From an uncultured Aquimarina sp. (GTDB lineage: Bacteria; Bacteroidota; Bacteroidia; Flavobacteriales; Flavobacteriaceae): a DNA stretch of 64,000 bases. The notes below the pieces were generated by a model. That model worked only from the letters and a program-made list of their open reading frames with translations, was not told where the DNA came from and searched no databases. The stretch lies in assembly GCA_947497175.1 (NCBI GenBank), contig CANMFM010000003.1, positions 62,001 through 126,000 of the forward strand. The letters are read 5' to 3'. Shown piece by piece: positions 54,255-63,755 of the stretch (positions within the stretch are counted from its first letter, which is position 1; the number at the start of each line of letters is the position of its first letter). The position numbers and the translations under genes were made by a program.

Positions 54255-57200
54255 TTAAGACGTTACTTCTTTCTTTTTCTTATAATGCACGCTGTTACGC
54301 CAATACGAAAGTGCGCCCAGCACTACTAAAAAGGCTATAGAATAAAAAACAGCATTAGGCGTTACTACTTTATCTCCACTTGCATACGAATGCAGTCCTT
54401 TTAAATAAAAGTTTACCCCAAAATAAGTCATTAATACACTAAAGATCGCTATGACAGATGCAAAATTATACCACCATCTGCCTCTTAATCCCGGAACTAA
54501 TCGCATATGGATCACAAAAGCATACACCATAATACTCACCAACGCCCAGGTTTCTTTTGGATCCCAACCCCAATAACGACCCCAGCTTTCGTTAGCCCAC
54601 ATACCGCCTAAGAAATTTCCGATAGTAAGCATCACTAGCCCGATGGTAAGCGCCATTTCGTTGATGATTGTAATCTCTTTGATATTGAGATCCATTCGTT
54701 TCTTGTTGGATTCTGTAGTCAAAATCATTAAGAGTAAAGAAAGGATTCCTAAAATTGCTCCTACAAAAAATGGTCCATAGCTTCCAACGATAATAGACAC
54801 GTGTATTAAGACCCAATAAGAGTCCAAGACAGGCTGCAAATTTGCAATGGCCGGATCTGTCCAGTTTTGATGAGCAAAAAATAAGATAATTGCAGCTACA
54901 AAAGTGGTTGCCGCTATGGTTAAGTTACTCCTCCTACCAAAAGCCAATCCTATGGCCAATGTCATCCAGGCTACATAAATCATAGACTCATATGCATCAC
55001 TCCAGGGAGCATGACCTGAGACATACCAGCGTATGATTAATCCGGCGGTATGCATAATAAAGAACAAAATGACCAAACCAATGGTTGCATTGATTATCCC
55101 TCTAATCACCTTTGATTCCTTAAAAATTCTAACAATCACAAAAATCATTAATAGTAACCCTATCAATCCATAATATCGATATAAGGTTCTAAAAATATCG
55201 TATTTATTTAGCGCTATTTCTGCTTTGATCTTTTTATCAGTGGGTAATACTTCACTTCCAAATTTTTTCTGAAAGCTTTTAATGCTTTCTACGTATTGAT
55301 CAGGTTTACTATAATCTCCGGTTTTTCTTGCTTCTAAAAGCGATTGTCTATAAATTTGAATAATTTGCCGGGTGTATACAGAGTCCATACCGGTAAATTT
55401 ATATTCATTTAGCTCTGGAGGAGAAACCCATTTATTCCCCTCGTCACCCGGAACCGGGAAAATTCTAAGAATACCTCCGCCTAATGCCTGGTTAAGCAAG
55501 TAAAATTTTTCGTGAGTTTTTAGAAAATCTTTTTCAAAACTACTGGGAGTATTTGTGCTACTGGCCCGCTCCAGGTATGGAGTTAATTTATAGGTACCGT
55601 CTGCCTCAACAAGATCAATAAGAGAAACTCTTTTTTCAGACTTAGGAACACCTAATATTTTACGAATACTGTCATTCTCTCTTTGTAATTCGATAATGGG
55701 GATGCTATACCAGATATAGGGATTTTCTACCATAGAGACAAATACCTGGTCTGCACTTAAGCCTTCGTAAGTGTCCTTTTTACTTAGTTTACGTAATAAT
55801 TCTGAAGAAAATGTATTCACAGGTTTCATACGCCCTCGTTCATCCTGAATTACAATACTACCAAACTTAGCTGCATGAACAGCATCTACAGCATTGGCTT
55901 TTATAACAGAATCTAATTGCGATTTGCTAGGTAAGGTTTGCAAATGCGTGCCATGATCTTGTGCAAAAGAAAATGTCGATATCCCTATAGCAAACCATAT
56001 GGATAATGTTTTCTTTTTTGACTTTACTTTGTTCAACATTACTTCGAGATCTTTAAAACGTGATCCCTTGGTAAATAGAATTAACATCATCCCCAAATAC
56101 AGTAACATATATCCGGTGTATGTAATCCAGGTACCCCATTGATCATGATTTACAGATAATACGGTTCCTTTTTCGTCTGGATCGAAAGAGGCCTGAAAAA
56201 ATCGATATCCTTTGTGGTCCAGAACATGATTCATATATATGTCATAAGGTCGCGATGAGTTTTCTTCTACAATGTCTACCTTACTTTTAAAAGATTTGTA
56301 TACATTCTCTGTTCCTGGATATTTTTCTGCAATAAAATCGTTTAGCTTTAATGAAAAAGGTAATTCTAATCGCTTAGATCCATATCCAAAGTACATATCT
56401 AACCCTCCAAGAGAAAGTTGTATCATGTCATTATTGTATCCCTTCCCTCCCAGCAATTTTATTTCTTTGGTTTCTTCCTGGGTAGTGACTTCTAAGATTA
56501 AGGCATCTTCCTGCCCTTTATCCTTAATTTCGATAGGAACGATATCATATTTTCCTTTCATTGCTGGCTCAGGAATCACAAACTGCATCCCAGCTGTTTG
56601 ATAAAGAGACCTTAGCATTAAGGGCTGTAGACTATCTTTAAATACCAATCCCTGTTTTTGATCTGCCATTCGCATATAAGATCCTTCAAAAGGTGACGCT
56701 ATAAAATAGTTATCATCATCGGTGTATGTGATATTGATAGCGCCTTCAGTAGGTTTATTAAACGCAACCAATACATTGTGAATATTAGCTACTTCACCTT
56801 CTTCAAGAAAATGATCATGGCGGTTACCATCTCCTGCTTCTACAATTTTTAAGAAATTCTTTCCATCTTCAGAAGGAACCAATCCCATCTCTGCACCCTG
56901 AATAAATTTTTTATATTCGATGGTAACCGGTTGTTTATTATAATCCGTTTGTATCGTAAAATGATTATCAGTGGCTTCTGCTAATTCTAGAGGTTCAGAA
57001 ATAATACGCCTGCGCGGTTCTCCATTAATTTCGCCATCCAAAAATATGGTTAAATATGTTTTTTCTGAAAGAAAGGTAGATGTTGTCTCTCCTTCTCTAA
57101 TAGGCATTACTCCCTCGTAACTAATATACCGTGTAACAAAAGCTCCTACAATAATTAGGATAAATGATAAATGCAGCAATAATGTTGCCCATTTATCCTT

Positions 57201-57419
57201 TTTATACAACTTATATCTGACAATGTTTCCACAAAAATTTATCGCAAAAAACACCATAATTGCTTCAAACCACCATGTATTATAGATCCAAATTCTAGCA
57301 GCAGTAGTACCATATGCATCTTCTAAGAAAGTACCTACTCCCATAGATGCTGCAAAAACAATAAATAAAACTGCCATTAATCGTGTTGAGAACAAAATGC
57401 TCGTAAGCTTATCCTGCAT
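54255..57419 (-). CDS. CcsBA-type cytochrome c biogenesis protein (ResB-CcsA fusion)
   Basis: 1054 aa, the size of Bacteroidota fused proteins. The N-terminal ResB/CcsB-like part has membrane helices (ARIWIYNTWWFEAIMVFFAINF, WATLLLHLSFILIIVGAFV) and a large periplasmic region. The C-terminal CcsA-like part has helices and the tryptophan-rich heme loop WANESWGRYWGWDPKETWAL. The His of VIHMRLVPGLRGRWW is a candidate ligand. Together they export heme and attach it to apocytochrome c. The gene is divergent from the DUF2520 operon. Confidence 0.94.
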   Translation of the reverse strand: MQDKLTSILFSTRLMAVLFIVFAASMGVGTFLEDAYGTTAARIWIYNTWWFEAIMVFFAINFCGNIVRYKLYKKDKWATLLLHLSFILIIVGAFVTRYISYEGVMPIREGETTSTFLSEKTYLTIFLDGEINGEPRRRIISEPLELAEATDNHFTIQTDYNKQPVTIEYKKFIQGAEMGLVPSEDGKNFLKIVEAGDGNRHDHFLEEGEVANIHNVLVAFNKPTEGAINITYTDDDNYFIASPFEGSYMRMADQKQGLVFKDSLQPLMLRSLYQTAGMQFVIPEPAMKGKYDIVPIEIKDKGQEDALILEVTTQEETKEIKLLGGKGYNNDMIQLSLGGLDMYFGYGSKRLELPFSLKLNDFIAEKYPGTENVYKSFKSKVDIVEENSSRPYDIYMNHVLDHKGYRFFQASFDPDEKGTVLSVNHDQWGTWITYTGYMLLYLGMMLILFTKGSRFKDLEVMLNKVKSKKKTLSIWFAIGISTFSFAQDHGTHLQTLPSKSQLDSVIKANAVDAVHAAKFGSIVIQDERGRMKPVNTFSSELLRKLSKKDTYEGLSADQVFVSMVENPYIWYSIPIIELQRENDSIRKILGVPKSEKRVSLIDLVEADGTYKLTPYLERASSTNTPSSFEKDFLKTHEKFYLLNQALGGGILRIFPVPGDEGNKWVSPPELNEYKFTGMDSVYTRQIIQIYRQSLLEARKTGDYSKPDQYVESIKSFQKKFGSEVLPTDKKIKAEIALNKYDIFRTLYRYYGLIGLLLMIFVIVRIFKESKVIRGIINATIGLVILFFIMHTAGLIIRWYVSGHAPWSDAYESMIYVAWMTLAIGLAFGRRSNLTIAATTFVAAIILFFAHQNWTDPAIANLQPVLDSYWVLIHVSIIVGSYGPFFVGAILGILSLLLMILTTESNKKRMDLNIKEITIINEMALTIGLVMLTIGNFLGGMWANESWGRYWGWDPKETWALVSIMVYAFVIHMRLVPGLRGRWWYNFASVIAIFSVLMTYFGVNFYLKGLHSYASGDKVVTPNAVFYSIAFLVVLGALSYWRNSVHYKKKKEVTS

Positions 57420-57557
57420 AATAATCTTTCTTTTTTAGCTCGGCAAATTTAGTGTTTTTAGCAGGATAAAGTATAATTATCAGCTTTTGATTTATGGGTT
57501 TTAACAGAAGTGTTAATCTTGTTTACTTTTTAAAGAGAACTTGCTTATTTTAGCCAA

Positions 57558-58322
57558 ATGATTAAAGTCATATTACTTGGTGCCGGAAATGTAGCTCAAC
57601 ATTTATATACAGCTTTACAGAAACAAAGCGCTGTTGAAGTTGTACAATGCTACAACCGCAAAGGAGTAAGGCTTCATCCTGATCAAGAAAAAGATTCGGT
57701 AACAAACAATCTTAATCAGCTCGAAGTGGCCGATATATACATTCTGGCAATTCGTGATGATGCCATTGAGAGCGTTTCTGCTAACCTGCCTTTTACAAAT
57801 CGATTGGTAGTACATACCTCAGGTAGCGTTCCTATGGATACGATCAGTGGCTCGAATCACAAAGGTGTTTTTTATCCCTTACAAACATTTAGCAAAGATA
57901 AAACCGTTAATTTTAATACCATTCCTTTTTGTCTGGAGGCCGAAAATGAGAAAGATTTAGGCCTGCTAAAAAAAATGGGAGCTACTTTATCCCAAAAACT
58001 CTATGAAATATCATCAGAACAACGCAATGCATTGCATGTCGCAGCTGTATTTGTGAATAATTTTACCAATTATTTATTTTCTGTTGGAAATGACATTTGT
58101 ACCGAAAATGCTATTCCTTTTGAAATATTACATCCGTTGATTATAGAAACAGCAAATAAAATTAAAACAATACCCCCTGGCCAAGCGCAAACAGGGCCTG
58201 CCATACGAAATGATCACAAAACTCTGGATCGACATTTCGGTTTTTTATCAGATACGACGCAAAAAGAATTATATCAAACCCTTACCAAAGCTATACAATC
58301 TAAATATGGAAAAAAGTTATAA
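57558..58322 (+). CDS. Rossmann-fold DUF2520 protein
   Basis: 254 aa. A dinucleotide-binding N-terminus (MIKVILLGAGNVAQHLYTAL) precedes a ProC-like body (VADIYILAIRDDAIESV, LVVHTSGSVPMDTI). The DUF2520 C-terminal part (RNALHVAAVFVNNFTNYLFSVGNDIC ... TGPAIRNDHKTLDRHFGFL) follows. The substrate is unknown; some members may act as 2-dehydropantoate or related reductases. The gene's end overlaps the next start by 17 nt. With KdsC and the XTPase it forms a common Bacteroidota operon. Confidence 0.9.
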   Translation: MIKVILLGAGNVAQHLYTALQKQSAVEVVQCYNRKGVRLHPDQEKDSVTNNLNQLEVADIYILAIRDDAIESVSANLPFTNRLVVHTSGSVPMDTISGSNHKGVFYPLQTFSKDKTVNFNTIPFCLEAENEKDLGLLKKMGATLSQKLYEISSEQRNALHVAAVFVNNFTNYLFSVGNDICTENAIPFEILHPLIIETANKIKTIPPGQAQTGPAIRNDHKTLDRHFGFLSDTTQKELYQTLTKAIQSKYGKKL

Positions 58323-58830
58323 AGAATATCTACACCACATTACAACATTTATCTTTGATATAGATGGCGTATTAACAGACGGAACGGTTTTGGTTAATAC
58401 CGACGGAGAACTTTTGAGGACGATGAACATCAAAGATGGTTATGCTCTTAAAACTGCTGTCCAGCAAGGATTTAATGTATGTATTATTTCTGGAGGAAAG
58501 AATGAAGGTGTTAGACAACGACTAAAAAATTTAGGAATCCCAGATATTTATCTGGGGGCGCACCAAAAAGTAGAACAGCTTCATGAGTATTTTGGTAATA
58601 AAAATATCAAAGCCGAAAATGTGCTTTACATGGGTGATGATATTCCTGATATGCCAGTGATGAAAATTATAGGATTACCAACCTGCCCACAAGATGCCGT
58701 GGCAGAAATCAAAGAAATTTCTAAATATATATCCTATAAAAAAGGTGGAAAAGGCTGTGTAAGAGATGTTATTGAACAGGTACTAAAGGTCCAAGGAAAA
58801 TGGATCACCAGTTTTGATGCAGAAGCATAG
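58306..58830 (+). CDS. kdsC: HAD-family KDO 8-phosphate phosphatase-like
   Basis: 174 aa from ATG 58306 ([28 protein letters not shown]). DIDGVLTDG is HAD motif I; SGGKNEGV is motif II; the Lys lies in [21 protein letters not shown] is motif III/IV. The capless C0 type and the motif spacing fit 3-deoxy-D-manno-octulosonate 8-phosphate phosphatase, a step in lipopolysaccharide core synthesis. A longer in-frame ATG (58210) would overlap the preceding gene heavily and is rejected. Confidence 0.88.
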   Translation: MEKSYKEYLHHITTFIFDIDGVLTDGTVLVNTDGELLRTMNIKDGYALKTAVQQGFNVCIISGGKNEGVRQRLKNLGIPDIYLGAHQKVEQLHEYFGNKNIKAENVLYMGDDIPDMPVMKIIGLPTCPQDAVAEIKEISKYISYKKGGKGCVRDVIEQVLKVQGKWITSFDAEA

Positions 58831-58895
58831 AGTGGTTGATGATTACTATTTTTAAAAAAAGTCAAGCAACACAAATTATTTTATTATTTACTGAG

Positions 58896-59468
58896 ATGAA
58901 ACTTGTATTTGCAACCAATAATGATAACAAAATAAAAGAAGTGCAAGCATTAATTCCTTCCGGAATCAAATTATTGAGCCTTGCTGATATTGATTGCACA
59001 GAAGATATTCCCGAAACTTCTGCTACTATTGAAGGTAATGCAATACAAAAAGCCCATTACGTCAAAGAAAAATATGGATATGATTGTTTTGCAGATGACA
59101 CCGGATTAGAGGTAGAAAGTTTAGATGGTGCACCAGGAGTTTATTCTGCGAGATATGCCGGGGAAGCAAAAGATGCAGAAGCAAATATGAATAAGCTTTT
59201 AAATGAATTGGATAAAAATGAACAGCGCAATGCCCAATTTAAAACAGTAATTGCATTAACCATTGATGACGATCTTACAACATTTACAGGAATATGCCAG
59301 GGTGAAATTACTAAAGAGAAAAAAGGTACAGGTGGTTTTGGATATGACCCTATCTTTTTACCCCATGGATATTCAGAAACTTTTGCAGAGCTTCCCTTAT
59401 CAGAAAAAAATCAAATTAGTCACCGTGGAAAAGCGGTACAACAATTAATTGAATTTTTGCATCGTTAA
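58896..59468 (+). CDS. rdgB: XTP/dITP diphosphatase (RdgB/HAM1)
   Basis: 190 aa from ATG 58896 ([19 protein letters not shown]). Hydrolyses non-canonical purine triphosphates (XTP, ITP) to keep them out of nucleic acids. Motifs: [11 protein letters not shown], the catalytic [35 protein letters not shown] and [17 protein letters not shown]. The longer ATG at 58836 adds 20 unlike residues. It converges with the CPBP protease gene and overlaps it by 4 nt. Confidence 0.95.
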   Translation: MKLVFATNNDNKIKEVQALIPSGIKLLSLADIDCTEDIPETSATIEGNAIQKAHYVKEKYGYDCFADDTGLEVESLDGAPGVYSARYAGEAKDAEANMNKLLNELDKNEQRNAQFKTVIALTIDDDLTTFTGICQGEITKEKKGTGGFGYDPIFLPHGYSETFAELPLSEKNQISHRGKAVQQLIEFLHR

Positions 59469-60097
59469 CCTGCTCCGGGAAATGCTAACATCTCTCCCAT
59501 CCCGACAGTAAAGAGCCAGTTGCCATAAAGTGCATGCTCTACAGAAACTAAAGTTGTAGACTTTGTTTTTTGATACGTATAGGCAAATAATATCCCACCG
59601 ATAAAAGTAAGTACCTGTACTAAAAAACTTTTTAGAAACAGATGCGCCAGAGAAAAAAGTATTGCGTTTACAAAAATAAATAACCACTTGCTTTTTATCA
59701 ATCCTTCATAGCGTTCATAAAAAAACGTTCTGTAAATGATTTCTTGTGGCCAAACTGATAAAAACGTATAAATAAATAAAATCATAAACCATAATTCTGG
59801 CTTTTTAAGTAAAACTGAAAAAAGTTTATCAGGCGCAACAAAAAACACATATAAAGTTGTTACCAGTATAATGATTGTACTTTTAACTACAGTTTCTCTC
59901 CAAAAAGGTTTCCAATATTCTTTATTAGGTAGCCGTGGTTTTAACAGGCCTTTTCTTCGAAGCGATACTACTATGTATATAAAACCAACACCAGTACTTA
60001 CGATTTTAAAAATGATTGCATAATCGAGCAAAAAGCTTACGGGTAGTATTACGAAAAGAAAGAGTAACTCTACCCCTTTATATAAGTTAGTATGCAT
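59465..60097 (-). CDS. CPBP-family intramembrane metalloprotease
   Basis: The start at 60097 ([15 protein letters not shown]) is preferred to the in-frame ATG at 60142. It gives 210 aa with about six membrane helices. The CPBP/Rce1 motifs are [18 protein letters not shown] (the usual EExxxR here reads QExxxR) and a later HLFL in [11 protein letters not shown], plus [12 protein letters not shown]. It is a membrane peptidase of the abortive-infection-protein type, target unknown. Two small-RNA-like units lie upstream on the same strand. Confidence 0.85.
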   Translation of the reverse strand: MHTNLYKGVELLFLFVILPVSFLLDYAIIFKIVSTGVGFIYIVVSLRRKGLLKPRLPNKEYWKPFWRETVVKSTIIILVTTLYVFFVAPDKLFSVLLKKPELWFMILFIYTFLSVWPQEIIYRTFFYERYEGLIKSKWLFIFVNAILFSLAHLFLKSFLVQVLTFIGGILFAYTYQKTKSTTLVSVEHALYGNWLFTVGMGEMLAFPGAG

Positions 60098-60244
60098 TTG
60101 GCTGATTTTTAAGCTAATTTCAGCATAAAAAATGAAAATCACATCATTATTAGTATGATCGTCAAAAAAATATGTGATTTAATCTTATGGGGTTCTACTA
60201 CTCAATTACAATTACATCACATAAATTCTCTTAGATCAATAATG

Positions 60245-60376
60245 AAAAAAGCCTCGGATTACCGAGGCTCATAAGTTTAGTGTGACCATACTTTAGGGTA
60301 TTATATCACTTGAGGGCAAAAAAAGTTAAAAACAATTCCAATTTTTCTCTTACTTTTTTAATTCACTTCAAAAGTA
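60245..60376 (-). ncRNA. putative small RNA A, with own promoter and terminator
   Basis: Reverse-strand unit. -7 box TACTTTTG at 60369-60376, body of about 115 nt, then terminator stem AGCCTCGG/CCGAGGCT (60250-60269) with T-run at 60245-60250. It is homologous over its length to the unit at 60505-60657. No ORF of real size. Lies 150 nt upstream of the CPBP gene start. Confidence 0.6.
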
Positions 60377-60504
60377 CTACGATTAGAGGCAAACCCCATA
60401 AAACATAAAGTAGAAAACATAGTTTTTATCGACAAAACACACATTAACACGATGAAATACATTTGTAATCCAATTTTTCAGTAAAACTACACGCCCTATT
60501 AAAC

Positions 60505-60657
60505 ACAAAAAACCCCGGATAACCGGGGTTTAAAGTTTTGGGGTGACTTAATTCGGGGAGAATTATTTTGTCTTAGGACAAAAAAAGTCAAAACAATCAA
60601 TCAAACAAACAACTTTAATTTTTCTTTTTCTCTTATTCTTTCACATTTTCAAAAATA
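60505..60657 (-). ncRNA. putative small RNA B, with own promoter and terminator
   Basis: Reverse-strand unit. -7 box TATTTTTG at 60650-60657, about 138 nt body, terminator AACCCCGG/CCGGGGTT (60511-60530) followed by a T-run. Shared with unit A: AAGAGAAAAA-AATT near the start, TTGTTT, ACTTTTTTTG-CCT, TCAC and AAACTT before the stem, then the GG-ATCC-GG loop layout. The stems differ but compensate. Confidence 0.6.
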
Positions 60658-60860
60658 GTATAGAGAATTGTTTTTATAATGAAAATGCATATCAATAAAA
60701 CTTATTTTATCGACAAAAAACATATTTTAACGACAAAACACAAATACCCACATATTTTATATCGCTAAGCTCATTTATGAACGAATTAAACTCAGTCGAT
60801 ACGTTGCATAGATTTTATTAATATCGTAACATTACATCCATAAAATTTCGAATACAACAT

Positions 60861-62345
60861 ATGGAAAGTCAAAACACCACTCCTACTGATCCCCAAAACG
60901 AAAACATTATTGAGAATAGAGAATTAAATATTTGGGAAGCACTATTACCTGTATTGATCTTAGTAGGTATATTATTCTTTAATGTTTATCTATTTGGTGA
61001 TGATGCTTTAAGTGGTAGTAATCAATTTATCTTATTGCTTGGTGCAGCAGTAGCAGCAATGGTTGGTTTTTTTAATAACGTTACTTATAAACAAATGATG
61101 GAAGAGATTGCCAGAAATGTAAAATCTACTACTGGTGCACTTCTAATATTATTAATGGTTGGATCCTTAGCAGGTACCTGGCTCATTAGTGGTATTATCC
61201 CCACGATGATCTATTATGGATTGCAAATCTTAAACCCTACTATCTTTTTGGCTGCCTGTGTGATTATTTGTGCCATCATATCTATTGCAACAGGTAGTTC
61301 CTGGACTACATCAGCCACCGTAGGGATAGCACTTATTGGTATAGGTGATACCTTAGGAATTTCATTAGGTATGACGGCTGGGGCGGTGATTTCGGGGGCG
61401 TATTTTGGTGATAAAATGTCTCCGCTCTCAGATACTACAAATCTTGCTCCTGCAATGGCAGGTGGAGAACTTTTTTCACACATAAAATATATGGCATATA
61501 CCACAGTACCAACTATTACTATAACTCTAATTGTTTTTATTATTATAGGATTTGCTATTGATACTTCGGGGACTCCACAAATTGATGAACAACTAAATGC
61601 CATCAAAGGTGCTTTCAACATTTCTCCATGGTTATTTATAGTGCCACTATTGGTCATTGGATTAATTATTAAAAAAACACCCCCGCTAATTGCACTGTTA
61701 GCAGGAACATTGTTAGGAGGTATTGCAGCCATTATTGCTCAACCTGATATTGTTATGAATATTGCGGGTAGCACTGAACTCAATTTTAATTCGGCGTATA
61801 TGGGAGTGATGAAAGCAATAACCGTAGACACCGCTGTTGAAACTAGCAATGCAGAGCTCAACGACCTATTTTCTGCAGGAGGTATGTCGGGTATGCTAGG
61901 TACTATCTGGTTAATTATTTGCGCCATGGTTTTTGGAGGTGTCATGGACGCTATAGGTGCACTTTCCAAAATAAGCAAATCTCTTTTAAATGCTTTTGAT
62001 TCTGTCTTCGGGCTTTTTGCAAGTACCGTAGCAACTTGCCTCGCTTTAAACGTTACGGCTTCAGATCAATATCTTGCTATTGTGGTACCGGGTAGAATGT
62101 ATGCCAAGGCATTTAAAGATAAAGGTCTGGCACCAGAAAACTTGAGCCGAACTCTAGAAGATTCTGGAACGGTAACTTCTGTTCTAATCCCGTGGAACAC
62201 CTGTGGTGCTTATCAGAGTGGTGTGCTGGGAGTTCCGGTAGCAGATTATTTCTTTTTTGCGATATTTAATTGGCTTAGCCCATTTATGACGTTACTTTTT
62301 GCAGCTTTTCGAATTAAAATTAAACAGTTAGCGCAACGTTCATAA
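60861..62345 (+). CDS. NhaC-family Na+/H+ antiporter
   Basis: 494 aa with about 12 membrane helices. The family's conserved region is visible as ATGSSWTTSATVGIALIGIGDTLGISLGMTAGAVISGAYFGDKMSPLSDTTNLAPAMAGG, with the polar Asp/Asn residues. The second half contains NVTASDQYLAIVVPGRMY and RTLEDSGTVTSVLIPWNTCGAYQSGVLGVP. It exchanges Na+ (possibly with other substrates) for protons, fitting a marine lifestyle. It is monocistronic; the two small-RNA-like units lie upstream on the opposite strand. Confidence 0.93.
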   Translation: MESQNTTPTDPQNENIIENRELNIWEALLPVLILVGILFFNVYLFGDDALSGSNQFILLLGAAVAAMVGFFNNVTYKQMMEEIARNVKSTTGALLILLMVGSLAGTWLISGIIPTMIYYGLQILNPTIFLAACVIICAIISIATGSSWTTSATVGIALIGIGDTLGISLGMTAGAVISGAYFGDKMSPLSDTTNLAPAMAGGELFSHIKYMAYTTVPTITITLIVFIIIGFAIDTSGTPQIDEQLNAIKGAFNISPWLFIVPLLVIGLIIKKTPPLIALLAGTLLGGIAAIIAQPDIVMNIAGSTELNFNSAYMGVMKAITVDTAVETSNAELNDLFSAGGMSGMLGTIWLIICAMVFGGVMDAIGALSKISKSLLNAFDSVFGLFASTVATCLALNVTASDQYLAIVVPGRMYAKAFKDKGLAPENLSRTLEDSGTVTSVLIPWNTCGAYQSGVLGVPVADYFFFAIFNWLSPFMTLLFAAFRIKIKQLAQRS

Positions 62346-62510
62346 TAGATCATAAAATTATAAAAGAGGTTATCTAAAATAAGCAAAAAAGGGCATTACC
62401 TAATATTCCAATTTTGAAACAATCTGCTTATCAATGACTTTAATTTGTCAGATTTCTTCACTACTCTAGGGGTAATTCCTTTTAGAATGTTTATTAGTAT
62501 ACAATTTTGT

Positions 62511-62897
62511 TTACACAATTGGGATTGGTTTTTTGTCATTGCCAATAGCGACAAATTTAAATGATCCTTTCACTGCCAGTTCGCGATCATAACTGTACAT
62601 ATCTTCTTTATATATTTCTACATCAACCACACAGCTGGTTCTGCCAACCTTCGAAACTTTAGCAACCAACTCAATGATAGTACCTTCTGGGATAGGTTTT
62701 TCAAAATCAACTTTATCAGAAGATATAGTTACAACTTTTTTTCTGCTAAAACGAGTCGCACATATAAATGAAACTTCATCCATGAGTTGCAGCGCTGTGC
62801 CTCCGAAAAGAGTTTCATAATGATTTGTGGTGTTTGGAAAAACGGCTTTAAAAATTCTGGTTTCGGACCTATTGATTAACTCGTCTATAGTGTTCAT
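62511..62897 (-). CDS. acyl-CoA thioesterase (hotdog fold)
   Basis: 128 aa. Hotdog thioesterase of the YciA/BACH type: VFPNTTNHYETLFGGTALQLMDEVSFICATRFSRKKVVTISSDKVDFEKPIPEGTIIELVAKVSKVGRTSCVVDVEIY shows the conserved N-H-x-x-x-x-FGG and MDE. It hydrolyses acyl-CoA esters, chain length unknown. It is a single-domain form, likely a trimer of dimers, and divergent from the nitroreductase gene 88 nt away. Confidence 0.93.
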   Translation of the reverse strand: MNTIDELINRSETRIFKAVFPNTTNHYETLFGGTALQLMDEVSFICATRFSRKKVVTISSDKVDFEKPIPEGTIIELVAKVSKVGRTSCVVDVEIYKEDMYSYDRELAVKGSFKFVAIGNDKKPIPIV

Positions 62898-62985
62898 ATA
62901 ATCGTTGTATAATTTTTTCTTATTATTGTGAGGCTAAAGATAAATCTTATCACAGTATCTTTGCTATACATTAAAAAAAAATCGA

Positions 62986-63615
62986 ATGAACATCATAGAA
63001 AGTTTGCAATGGCGTTATGCAACTAAAAAATTTGACAACACTAAAATACTTCCGCAAGAAAAAATAAACACACTCATCGAAGCATTTAATCTTACAGCTA
63101 CCTCATATGGGCTACAACCACTAAAACTTGTAGTAATTAAAAATAAAGAGCTTCAAAAACAGCTTACAGAACATTCATGGAATCAGCAGCAAGTTGCCGA
63201 TGCCTCTCATGTATTAGTTTTATGCATAGAAAACGCTGTAGGCGAAGACTATATCTCCAAATACTTTGATAATGTCAAAGCTACAAGAAATACTCCTGAC
63301 GAAATATTAAAGCCATTTAAAGATCATTTAGTAGATTCTTTCAAAAAGAAACCTGAAGCAGAAATACATAACTGGGCTTCCAAACAAGCGTATTTAGCTA
63401 TGGGGAATTTACTTACTGTATGTGCTGTAGAAGAGATAGACGCATGCCCAATGGAAGGCTTTATTGCTGAAAAATATGACGAAATCCTTACTCTAAACGA
63501 CCGGGGACTTACCTCTGTGCTTGTACTACCGGTAGGATATAGAGCGCACGATGATATGTTTTCAGAATTTAAAAAAGTAAGAAGATCTCTCAAGGATACT
63601 ATAATAACAATGTAA
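62986..63615 (+). CDS. nitroreductase-family NAD(P)H-dependent oxidoreductase
   Basis: 209 aa flavoprotein. MNIIESLQWRYATKKFDNTK is the usual N-terminal FMN contact (RYATKKF). LTATSYGLQPLKLVVI, SHVLVLCIEN, NWASKQAYLAMGNLLTVCAVEEIDACPMEGF and LVLPVGYRAHDD match the NfsB/dihydropteridine-reductase-like group. It could reduce nitroaromatics or quinones. It lies 138 nt upstream of the DegT-type gene and is divergent from the thioesterase. Confidence 0.92.
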   Translation: MNIIESLQWRYATKKFDNTKILPQEKINTLIEAFNLTATSYGLQPLKLVVIKNKELQKQLTEHSWNQQQVADASHVLVLCIENAVGEDYISKYFDNVKATRNTPDEILKPFKDHLVDSFKKKPEAEIHNWASKQAYLAMGNLLTVCAVEEIDACPMEGFIAEKYDEILTLNDRGLTSVLVLPVGYRAHDDMFSEFKKVRRSLKDTIITM

Positions 63616-63755
63616 TACTTAGTTTTTGTTTATGCGAGTAGTAATTCTTTTAATTTGAAAAGCGATACTCAAAAAAATATAAAACAGCAACAGGAAAATC
63701 AAAACTCTTTTCGGTACTTTTGCCGAAAGGAGTTTTTAAATTTAATACTATAGTT

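Noticed and set aside
61214..61978. Two long reverse frames inside the NhaC antiporter gene
   Set aside because: Antisense of membrane-helix codons gives long stop-free frames; the forward protein has clear family motifs.
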